Shown piece by piece: positions 26,001 to 34,000 of a DNA stretch of 64,000 nucleotides. The notes under the pieces are model-generated. The model saw nothing but the letters and a program-made list of their open reading frames with translations. It did not search any database and was not told the DNA's origin. The stretch spans positions 3,472,001 to 3,536,000 of the forward strand of contig NZ_CP019431.1 in assembly GCF_009866765.1 (NCBI RefSeq), read 5' to 3'. A program made the position numbers and the translations under genes. Each line of letters begins with the position of its first letter. The first letter of the stretch is position 1. The stretch comes from Pseudomonas sp. S35. Lineage in GTDB: Bacteria > Pseudomonadota > Gammaproteobacteria > Pseudomonadales > Pseudomonadaceae.

Positions 26001-27332
26001 ATGACTCACCGCTTACCGCTGCGCCGCCTGGCCCTGGGCCTGGCCTTGATCACCGCCACGCTCACCGGCACCGCCCAGGCCGCCAACGAACAATACTTCC
26101 CGTTGCAGAGCTATCGGGTAGGGCCTTATGCCGCCGGCGGTACCGGGTTCTTCGGCGGGTTTATCGACTACCTGCAATACATCAACGCCAAGGGCGGGGT
26201 GAATGGGGTCAAGTTGACCTGGAGCGAATGCGAGACCGAGTACGTGGTGGAAAAAGGCGTCGAGTGCTACGAGCGCCTCAAGGGCGGGCTCAACGGCGCC
26301 CCTGCCGCCGCCACCAACCCGCTGTCGGTGGGCATCGCCTACGCCACGCTGGACCGCTCGACCGCCGACAAACTGCCGCTGATCACCATCAACCACGGCC
26401 GCACCGACTCCACCGATGGCAGCGTGTTCCCCTACGTGTTCCCGTTGCAGCTGAACCCCTATTCGGAAGTCTCGGCGATCATCAACTACATTGGCCAGCG
26501 CGAAGGCGGCGCCGACAAACTCAAGGGCAAGAAAATCGCCGTGCTCTACCACGGCTCGCCCTACGGCAAGGAAACCAACGGCGTACTGGAGACCCTGGCA
26601 AAAAACGCCGGCTTCGAGCTGACCTTGCTTGAAGTGCCGCACCCCGGCAACGAGCAGCAATCCCAATGGCTGAACATCCGCCGCCTCAAACCGGACTGGG
26701 TAATCCTGCGCGGCTGGGGCGTGATGAACCCGGTGGCGCTCAAATCCGCGCAAAAAGTCGGTTACCCGGCGGATCACATCATCGGCAATATCTGGAGCAA
26801 CTCGGAAGAAGACGTGGTGCCCGCCGGCAACGCCGCCAAGGGTTTTATCTCGATCACCACCCACCCGTCGGGCACCGACTTCCCGGTGCTGCAAGGCATC
26901 AAGCAAAGCGTGGTGGATGCCGGTAAAGGCAACCTGGCAGACCCCAAGCGCTTTGGCACCGTGTATTACAACCTGGGTGTAGTGAACGGTATTCTCAACG
27001 TCGAAGCCGTGCGCCTCGCGCAGGAAAAATACGGTGAAAAACCATTGACCGGCGAACAAGTGCGCTGGGGCTTCGAACACCTGAACCTGGACGATGCGCG
27101 TCTGCAAGCCCTAGGCGCCAAAGGCCTGGTGCAACCGCTGAAACTGTCCTGCGCCGACCACGAAGGCGGCGGCGCGGTGCGCTTCCAGCAATGGGATGGC
27201 CAGCGCTGGAACCTGATCAGCGATTGGGTGCAGGCCGACCGCGCACTGTTGCGGCCGATCATCGAAGCTTCAGCCGCCCAATACGCCAAGGAAAAAGGCA
27301 TCACACCGCGCGATTGCAGCAAAGAGCAGTAA
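26001..27332 (+). CDS. Periplasmic HAAT-family substrate-binding protein
   Basis: 443 residues, Sec signal about 1-28 (cleavage after TAQA). A type I periplasmic-binding fold begins QYFPLQSYRVGPYAAGGTGF. The family includes Leu/Ile/Val, amide, urea and aromatic-compound binders. This subgroup, with ANL-ligase neighbours, usually captures compounds to be CoA-activated, so an organic acid rather than an amino acid is plausible (inference). It is the last gene of the operon. A REPIN follows where the second ATPase (LivF) gene would be expected. Confidence 0.9.
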   Translation: MTHRLPLRRLALGLALITATLTGTAQAANEQYFPLQSYRVGPYAAGGTGFFGGFIDYLQYINAKGGVNGVKLTWSECETEYVVEKGVECYERLKGGLNGAPAAATNPLSVGIAYATLDRSTADKLPLITINHGRTDSTDGSVFPYVFPLQLNPYSEVSAIINYIGQREGGADKLKGKKIAVLYHGSPYGKETNGVLETLAKNAGFELTLLEVPHPGNEQQSQWLNIRRLKPDWVILRGWGVMNPVALKSAQKVGYPADHIIGNIWSNSEEDVVPAGNAAKGFISITTHPSGTDFPVLQGIKQSVVDAGKGNLADPKRFGTVYYNLGVVNGILNVEAVRLAQEKYGEKPLTGEQVRWGFEHLNLDDARLQALGAKGLVQPLKLSCADHEGGGAVRFQQWDGQRWNLISDWVQADRALLRPIIEASAAQYAKEKGITPRDCSKEQ

Positions 27333-27343
27333 AACGGCTCAAC

Positions 27344-27431
27344 TGTGGGAGGGGCTTGCCCCCGATGGTGCTGGGTCAGCCACAGATGCATCCACTGGCA
27401 CTCCGTCATTGGGGGCAAGCCCCCTCCCACA
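27344..27431. repeat. REPIN of a second sequence class
   Basis: TGTGGGAGGGGCTTGCCCCC on the left and GGGGGCAAGCCCCCTCCCACA-like sequence on the right form an inverted doublet. The head (GGGAGGGGGCTTGCC type) differs from the GTGGTGAGCGGGCTTGCC class elsewhere in the window. It sits between convergent genes. Confidence 0.9.
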
Positions 27432-27447
27432 TTTAGACCGAGGTGTG

Positions 27448-27810
27448 TCAGCCCAGACCTATTTCCACCACTCCAGCATTCAACCGCACCGGCCACACCC
27501 GCAACCGCTGGTGTGGCGCCTCCAGGCACTGGCCATCCTGCAAACGATAATGCTGCTTGTAGATCGGCGCAGCCACCACCAAATCGCCCTTGATACTGGC
27601 GACCAACCCGCGGCCGATCACATTCGCTCCCGACTCCGGGTCATGGTTGTCGATGGCGAACAGTGTCTGCTCCTGCGCACCCGGCAGGTAGAACAGCGCC
27701 ACTTGCGCGCCGTCCAGCCACACCACTACGCCGGAGTTGCTCACCAGGTCTTGCTCACTGCACACGCCTTTCCAGGTGGCCAGGTGTCGCTGGGTGTTGG
27801 GCTGGCTCAT
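27448..27810 (-). CDS. nirD: Nitrite reductase small subunit NirD
   Basis: Rieske-fold subunit of 120 residues of assimilatory NAD(P)H-nitrite reductase. It has the NirD fold (VVWLDGAQVALFYLP ... FAIDNHDPESGANVIGRG ... IASIKGDLVVAAPIYKQ) but, like other NirD proteins, lacks the Cys/His ligands of true Rieske clusters. Its ATG shares one base with the nirB stop (TGATG), so expression is coupled to nirB. Confidence 0.93.
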   Translation of the reverse strand: MSQPNTQRHLATWKGVCSEQDLVSNSGVVVWLDGAQVALFYLPGAQEQTLFAIDNHDPESGANVIGRGLVASIKGDLVVAAPIYKQHYRLQDGQCLEAPHQRLRVWPVRLNAGVVEIGLG

Positions 27811-30353
27811 CAGGCAATCTCCTCGATGACAGGTATCAGGTTGAGTTCAGTCGCCATGATCGGCCGGCGCTGGCCGCGTTCCTGGACAAAGTGGATGTCC
27901 GGGTCGGGGCGCTTGTCGTTGACGAAGGTGCGAAAGCGCTTGAGTTTTTCCGGGTCCTTGAGGGCGTTGGCCCATTCACATTCGTAGCGGTCCACCACCA
28001 GCTGCATCTGCGCTTCCAACTCGGCACCCAGGCCCAGGCTGTCGTGCAGGATCACGTCCTTGAGGAAATCCAGGCCGCCTTCCAGGCTTTCGCGCCACAC
28101 CGAGGTGCGTTGCAGTTTGTCGGCGGTACGGATGTAGAACATCAGGAAACGGTCGATGTACTGGATCAGCGTGGCGTCGTCGAGGTCGGTGGCGAACAGT
28201 TCGGCATGACGCGGACGCATGCCGCCGTTGCCCGCGATGTAGAGGTTCCAGCCCTTCTCGGTGGCAATCACGCCCACGTCTTTGCTCTGGGCTTCGGCGC
28301 ATTCACGGGTGCAGCCGGACACCGCGAACTTGAGCTTGTGCGGCGAACGCAGGCCCTTGTAGCGGTCCTCGATCAACAGCGCCATTTTCACGCTGTCCTG
28401 CACGCCGTAGCGGCACCAGGTGCTGCCCACGCAAGACTTCACCGTCCGCGTGGATTTGCCGTAGGCATGCCCGGTTTCGAAGCCGGCCGCAATCAGCTCG
28501 GCCCAGATATCCGGCAACTCGTGCAACTGCGCGCCAAACAGATCGATGCGCTGGCCACCGGTGATCTTGGTGTAGAGGTCGTATTTCTTCGCCACCTCGC
28601 CGATCACGATCAGCTTGTCGGCGGTGATCTCGCCACCCGGAATCCGTGGCACCACCGAGTAGGTGCCGTTCTTCTGCATATTGGCCATGAACGTGTCGTT
28701 GGTGTCCTGCAATGGCACCAGCGAGGCGTCCATGATCGGTTGGTTCCAGCACGAAGCCAGGATCGAGCCCACCGCCGGTTTGCACACGTCGCATCCGGTG
28801 TGGCCACGGCCGTGCTTGGCCAGCAGTTCTTCGAAGGTGATCACCCCTTCCACCCGCACCAGGGCATACAGTTCCTGACGGGTGTAGGCGAAGTGTTCGC
28901 ACAGGCTCTTGTCGACGCTGACACCACGGGCAATCAGCTCGTGCTCGAACACTTGCTTGAGCAACCCCGCGCAACCGCCGCAACCGGTGCAGGCCTTGGT
29001 CTGGGCTTTGAGCAAGCCCAGGTCGCTGCAACCGCCGTCGATGGCCGAACAGATCGCGCCTTTGGTCACGTTGTGGCACGAGCACACGGTGGCCGACTCC
29101 GGCAATGCGCCTGGGCCGAGGGTCGGCGCGCCGGCAGACGACGGCAGGATCAGGCTGGCCGGTTCGGCCGGCAGCGCAATCGCGTTCTGCATGTATTGCA
29201 GCAAGGTGTCGTAGTAGCTGTTGTCACCCACCAGCACCGCACCGATCACGTGCTTGCCGCTCGCATCCACCACCAGGCGTCGGTAGCTGGCGCTGGCCTC
29301 GTCAATAAACTGATAGCTGCGCGCACCTGGCGTGTGGGCGTGGGCGTCGCCAATGGAGCCCACGTCCACACCGAGCAATTTGAGCTTGGTGGACATGTCC
29401 GCGCCGACGAAGGGCTCGGCGGTCTGCGCGCACAACAACGCGGCCACCCCACGGGCCATCTGGTAGCCCGGCGCGACCAGGCCGAACAGGCTGCCATTCC
29501 ACGATGCACACTCGCCAATCGCGTAGATGTGCGGGTCGCAGCTCAAGCATTCATCGTTGATCACCACGCCGCCGCGCGGGCCGATCTCCAGGCCTGCCTG
29601 GCGCGCCAGGGCGTCCTGGGCGCGGATGCCGGCGGAGAACACGATCAGGTCGGTTTCAAGGAATTCGTCGTTGGCAAAATTCATCCGATAGCGGTACTGC
29701 TCGCCCCCACTGATCGACTGGGTGGCGCGGGACAGGTGCACACCGACGCCCAGCCGTTCGATCTGGGCCTTGAGCGCCAGGCCGCCGAAATCATCCAGTT
29801 GCACCGGCATCAAGCGTGGCGCGAATTCCACCACATGGGCTTCCAGGCCGAGGCTTTTCAGGGCGTTCGCCGCTTCCAGGCCCAGCAGGCCACCGCCGAC
29901 CACCACGCCGCGCCGCGCATTGGCTGCCGCTGCACGAATGGCATCGAGGTCTTGCAAGGTGCGATACACCAACCGCGAATCGCCTTCGGCGCCTTCAATC
30001 GGCGGCACAAAAGGATAAGAGCCGGTGGCCAGGACCAAGGTGTCGTACGCCACGCAGCCGTGAGCGGTGATCACCTCACGACGGGCGCGGTCGATTTCCA
30101 GCACCGGCACGCCCAGGTGCAAGGTCACGCCCGGCGTCTGGTACAACGACGCCTCGGACAGCGCCAACGACTCGGCATCGCGACCGGTGAAATACTCAGA
30201 CAAGTGCACACGGTCATAGGCGCGCATCGGCTCCTCGCTGAACACATGCAGGTGAAAGTGCTCCAGCGCGCCGCGCTCGATCAGTTGCTCCACACAATGG
30301 TGACCGACCATGCCATTGCCAACGACGATCAGGGTTTTCATCGGTTTGTTCAT
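27810..30353 (-). CDS. nirB: Assimilatory nitrite reductase large subunit NirB
   Basis: About 847 residues. It reduces nitrite to ammonium with NAD(P)H through FAD, [4Fe-4S] and sirohaem. The N-terminal FAD site is IVVGNGMVGHHCVEQL and the NAD site VVVGGGLLGLEAANAL. A BFD-like Cys cluster (VCSCHNVTKG, KACTGCGGCAG) follows. The sirohaem/Fe-S motifs near the C-terminus are KSCVGSTWCRYG and SGCTRECAEAQ. The ATG at 30353 has AGGTG six bases upstream; ATG 30341 is an alternative. The leader contains a sigma-54-like promoter, an ANTAR-type hairpin and a terminator. Its product nitrite comes from the divergent nitrate reductase. Confidence 0.95.
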   Translation of the reverse strand: MNKPMKTLIVVGNGMVGHHCVEQLIERGALEHFHLHVFSEEPMRAYDRVHLSEYFTGRDAESLALSEASLYQTPGVTLHLGVPVLEIDRARREVITAHGCVAYDTLVLATGSYPFVPPIEGAEGDSRLVYRTLQDLDAIRAAAANARRGVVVGGGLLGLEAANALKSLGLEAHVVEFAPRLMPVQLDDFGGLALKAQIERLGVGVHLSRATQSISGGEQYRYRMNFANDEFLETDLIVFSAGIRAQDALARQAGLEIGPRGGVVINDECLSCDPHIYAIGECASWNGSLFGLVAPGYQMARGVAALLCAQTAEPFVGADMSTKLKLLGVDVGSIGDAHAHTPGARSYQFIDEASASYRRLVVDASGKHVIGAVLVGDNSYYDTLLQYMQNAIALPAEPASLILPSSAGAPTLGPGALPESATVCSCHNVTKGAICSAIDGGCSDLGLLKAQTKACTGCGGCAGLLKQVFEHELIARGVSVDKSLCEHFAYTRQELYALVRVEGVITFEELLAKHGRGHTGCDVCKPAVGSILASCWNQPIMDASLVPLQDTNDTFMANMQKNGTYSVVPRIPGGEITADKLIVIGEVAKKYDLYTKITGGQRIDLFGAQLHELPDIWAELIAAGFETGHAYGKSTRTVKSCVGSTWCRYGVQDSVKMALLIEDRYKGLRSPHKLKFAVSGCTRECAEAQSKDVGVIATEKGWNLYIAGNGGMRPRHAELFATDLDDATLIQYIDRFLMFYIRTADKLQRTSVWRESLEGGLDFLKDVILHDSLGLGAELEAQMQLVVDRYECEWANALKDPEKLKRFRTFVNDKRPDPDIHFVQERGQRRPIMATELNLIPVIEEIA

Positions 30354-30390
30354 ATCAGCACCTGACAACATTCATCACGGTTTAAAAAGC

Positions 30391-30426
30391 AAAAAAAAAC
30401 GCCTGAAACCTTACGGTTCCAGGCGT
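30391..30426 (-). terminator. Intrinsic terminator inside the nirBD leader
   Basis: On the minus strand ACGCCTGGAACC pairs with GGTTTCAGGCGT around a GTAA loop, followed by nine T residues. It lies about 40 bases upstream of the nirB start and in its direction, so it must be bypassed for nirBD expression. Its 5' arm overlaps the hexaloop hairpin at 30420-30435. Confidence 0.9.
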
Positions 30427-30435
30427 CTTTGCCTG
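30420..30435 (-). promoter_or_regulatory. ANTAR-type hexaloop hairpin (P2) in nirBD leader
   Basis: Minus-strand RNA CAGGC-AAAGAC-GCCUG forms a 5-bp perfect stem with a six-base loop that has A at position 1 and G at position 4, the recognition rule for ANTAR antiterminators such as NasT/NasR. The 3' strand of the stem (GCCTG) is also the 5' strand of the terminator, so the two structures exclude each other. A possible first hairpin, CAT-AAAGCG-ATG (30474-30485), has the right loop but only a 3-bp stem. Confidence 0.75.
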
Positions 30436-30542
30436 TTCTTATGCGGGATCGGTTCGGACGACTTCGCCGGATCCATCGCTTTATGCCCAGAGCCTTGAAT
30501 GGCTTGTCGATCGTCGTTGACCGAGTGGGGTTGCGGGGGAGC

Positions 30543-30560
30543 TTGCAGGCGGCGTGCCAA
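30543..30560 (-). promoter_or_regulatory. Sigma-54-like promoter for nirBD
   Basis: The minus strand reads TTGGCACGCCGCCTGCAA, matching TGGCAC-N5-TTGC except for one base in the -12 element, with correct GG-to-GC spacing. A start about 12 bases downstream would give a leader of roughly 180 bases containing the hairpin and terminator. Sigma-54/NtrC control of nitrate assimilation is established in pseudomonads. An 8-bp inverted repeat GGTGCGCC/GGCGCACC (30635-30662) lies at an enhancer-like distance upstream. Confidence 0.75.
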
Positions 30561-30697
30561 TTGGCCGCGACCTCGTATTCATGGCGGCGGCAGACCATTG
30601 ACTACGCATAACGCCTCTAACCTCGCCTCCAACTGGTGCGCCTTGCATCAAAAAGGCGCACCTGCATCATCAATTCCCAGTCTGACAACGACCTGCA

Positions 30698-30817
30698 TGG
30701 TGAGCGGGCTTGCCCCGCGCTGGGTGGCGAAGCCGCCCTATCATTGCCAACCGGAACCGAGCTGCCTGGACTGGGGGCTGCTGCGCAGCCCAGCGCGGGG
30801 CAAGCCCGCTCACCACA
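30698..30817. repeat. REPIN between divergent nitrate operons
   Basis: Inverted REP doublet with heads TGGTGAGCGGGCTTGCCCC and GGGGCAAGCCCGCTCACCA. It sits between the two divergent sigma-54-like promoters, which is unusual because REPINs mostly lie at gene 3' ends. It may insulate the two operons. Confidence 0.9.
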
Positions 30818-30866
30818 ACAGCCCGGCGCACCACAAAACACCTCTTATGCCATTGCCTATAAAAGC

Positions 30867-30882
30867 TGGCGCGTGACTTGCT
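30867..30882 (+). promoter_or_regulatory. Sigma-54-like promoter for the nitrate reductase gene
   Basis: TGGCGCGTGACTTGCT matches TGGCAC-N5-TTGCT with one substitution and exact -24/-12 spacing. The predicted start near 30892-30894 is only about 7 bases before the first leader hairpin. Confidence 0.75.
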
Positions 30883-30899
30883 AGGTACACCTTCATAAA

Positions 30900-30940
30900 G
30901 CAGTCAACGCTGATTGCCCATTCACGACAAAGGCGCCGTG
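30900..30940 (+). promoter_or_regulatory. ANTAR-type two-hairpin motif in nasA leader
   Basis: P1 is GCAGTC-AACGCT-GATTGC (30900-30917), a 6-bp stem with one G-U pair. P2 is CACGAC-AAAGGC-GCCGTG (30923-30940), with one A-C mismatch. Both loops are hexamers with A at position 1 and G at position 4, the established recognition pattern of ANTAR antitermination proteins. P2 shares its 3' half with the 5' arm of the following terminator, giving the standard switch. No nasT or nasS gene is in this window. Confidence 0.82.
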
Positions 30941-30981
30941 CAACCCCCGTTTCCAAACGGTGGGTTGCAAGGCGCTTTTTT
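30929..30981 (+). terminator. Intrinsic terminator inside the nasA leader
   Basis: A long stem (AAGGCGC-G-TGCAACCC... with ...GGGTTGCA-A-GGCGCTT), with few mismatches, is followed by six T residues (30976-30981). It ends 32 bases before the nitrate reductase ATG, so basal transcription should stop here. Confidence 0.9.
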
Positions 30982-31013
30982 GTTGGCGGGTAAAAAAGTT
31001 TCGAGGGTTACGG

Positions 31014-34000
31014 ATGGCAAACCAAAGCGTACGCAGCGTGTGTCCTTATTGTGGCGTCGGCTGCGGCATCGTGATGCACGTGCAAAACAATAAAGTGCTC
31101 AAGGTGATCGGCGACAAAGCCCATCCCACCAACTTCGGCCGCCTCTGCACCAAGGGCACCACCTGCGGCCAGGCCATCGCCGAGTCCGGGCGCATGGAGA
31201 ACGCCTACCTGCGCGAGCAGCGCGATCACGACCCGGTGCGCATCGCGATGGACACCGCCATCGGCGAAACCGCTGGCCGCTTGCGCCATATCCTCGACCG
31301 CGATGGCCCTGATGCGCTGGCGTTCTACGTGTCCGGGCAGATGTCGCTGGAAGCCCAATACCTAGTCAACAAGTTAGCCAAGGGGTTTGTCGGCACCCAC
31401 AACATCGAATCCAACTCACGCCTGTGCATGGCCAGCGCAGGCAGCGGCTACAAGCTCTCGCTGGGCTCCGACGGGCCGCCCGGTTCCTATGAAGATTTCG
31501 ACCGCGCCGACCTGTTCTTCGTGATCGGCGCCAATATGGCCGACTGTCACCCGATTTTGTTCCTGCGCATGATGGACCGGGTGAAGGCCGGGGCGAAGCT
31601 GATCGTGGTCGACCCCCGTCGCAGCGCCACCGCGGACAAAGCCGGTTTGTACCTGCCGATCAAACCGGGCACCGACCTGGCGTTGCTCAACGGCCTGCTA
31701 CACCTGCTGATAAAAAACGGCCATACCGACCCGGCCTTTATAGCGGCCTTTACCGAGGGTTGGGAGGCCATGCCCGACTTCCTCGACGACTACCCGCCGC
31801 ACACCGTCGCCGCCATCACCGGGCTGGCCGAAGCGGATATCCGCCAAGCCGCCGATTGGATCGGCCAGGCCGCCGAGTGGATGAGTTGCTGGACCATGGG
31901 CCTCAACCAGAGCACCCACGGTACCTGGAACACCAACGCCCTGTGCAACCTGCACCTGGCCACCGGCGCCATTTGCCGCCCCGGCAGCGGGCCGTTTTCC
32001 CTCACCGGCCAACCCAATGCAATGGGGGGTCGCGAGATGGGCTACATGGGCCCGGGCCTGCCAGGGCAGCGCTCGGTGCTGGTAGAGGCTGACCGTGCAT
32101 TCATCGAACACTTGTGGCAGATCCCCAGCGACCGCCTGCCGCGCCAGGCCGGCAGCGGCACCGTGGCGATGTTCGAACAGATGGTGGCCGGGCAGATCAA
32201 GGCCTGCTGGATCATCTGCACCAACCCGGTGGCCAGCGTGCCGAATCGCAAGACCGTGATCGACGGCTTGCGCGCCGCCGAACTGGTGATCACCCAGGAT
32301 GCCTACCTCGACACCGAGACCAACCGCTACGCCGACATCCTGCTGCCCGGCGCGCTGTGGGCCGAGGCCGAGGGGGTGATGATCAACTCCGAGCGCAACC
32401 TGACGCTGATGCAAAAAGCCGTCGACGCGCCTGGCGAGACCTTGCCCGATTGGCAAATCATCGCCAGGGTCGCCTGTGAAATGGGCTTTGCCGAGGCCTT
32501 CACCTACGCCAGCGCCAGCGAGGTGTTCGAAGAAATCAAGCAAGCCTGGAACCCCAAGACCGGCTACGACATTCGCGGCGCCAGCTATGGGCGTCTGCGT
32601 GAGCAACCGCTGCAATGGCCCTGCGCGTCGGCGGATGCGGCTAACCGCAACCCGATCCGCTACTTCAATACCGGCACGCTCACGTTTGCCACCGACAGTG
32701 GCAAAGGCCAGTTCTTCCCACGCCCCCATATGCCGCCTGCAGAAATGCCCGACGACAGCTTCCCTTTCGTGCTCAACACTGGCCGCGTGCAGCACCAGTG
32801 GCACACCCTGACCAAGACCGGCAAGGTCGCCACCCTGAACAAACTCAACCCCGGTCCCTTCGTGGAAATCCACCCCGACGATGCCACGCGCCTGGGCCTC
32901 AAGGCCAAGGACCCAGTGGAGGTGCGCTCCCTGCGTGGGCGTGCCGTGCTGCCGGCGGTGATCACTGACCGCGTGCGTCCCGGCAACTGCTTTGCGCCCT
33001 TCCACTGGAACGATGTGTTTGGCGAACACTTGGCGATCAACGCGGTGACCAACGATGCTGTCGACCCGATTTCCCTGCAGCCGGAGTTCAAGTGCTGCGC
33101 CGTCGCACTGGCTCGAGTCGAGCTGATCGACCATCAGTTCCTCGACCAACCGACGCCCACTTCCCATGACCTTCCAGAGGACTTGACCATGTCGCGCCTC
33201 GACGCCTTCGCCGATCTCGCCGGTCTTCGTAACATTGCGGCGCCGTCGCTTAGCGACAGTGAGCGAACCTACCTCGCCGGGTTCCTCAGTGGCCTGCAAT
33301 CCAGCGCGGCGCGCCAGGACGCGGGCGTACCGGTGATGCCGGCAAGCGCGCCGTTGGCCAAGGACGCCCGCTTGTGGCTGGACGGGTTGCTCGGCGGCCT
33401 GTTCAGCCGCACCGACACTGCACCGCCCTCCTCGCCGGATGTCACGCTGCTGTGGGCCTCGCAGACCGGCAACGCCGAAGCCCTGGCCGAGCGCTTCGCC
33501 AAACGCCTGCGCGAAGCGGGCATGAGCGTGGAGCTGAGCGCTATGGCGGACTTCCCGGCGAGCAAGCTGGCCAACACCCAGAACCTGGCGCTGATCAGCA
33601 GCACCTTTGGCGACGGCGACCCACCGGACAATGGCGAAGGTTTCTGGCACAGCCTCAGCACTGTCGAAACGCGCCTGGAGTCGCTGCGGTTTGCCGTACT
33701 GGCCTTGGGCGACCCGAATTACGACCAGTTCTGCAAGCACGGCAAACGCCTCGACCAGCGCCTGCTGGAACTGGGCGCCACCCGCCTGTTGGAACGCGTG
33801 GACTGCGATACCGAATTCGAAGAGCGCGCCGATGCCTGGCTGACCACGTTCCAGCACACCCTCAACCCGGCAAAGCCTGCGGCACCTGTGGCCACACCCG
33901 CCGGCAAAACCAAACTGCATCAATCACGCCTGCTGCTCAACCGGCACCTGAACCCCCACAGCACCCACAAGGAAACCCGCCAGTTCGCCCTGGACCTGGC

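Noticed and set aside
27663..30365. 900-codon plus-strand open frame
   Set aside because: Antisense shadow of nirB, with no ribosome site or recognisable motif.
30635..30662. GGTGCGCC/GGCGCACC repeat as an NtrC site
   Set aside because: The position is right, but arm sequence and 12-base spacing do not match the NtrC consensus, so it is mentioned only as a candidate with the promoter.
31698..33923. 741-codon minus-strand open frame
   Set aside because: Antisense shadow of the nitrate reductase fusion gene.
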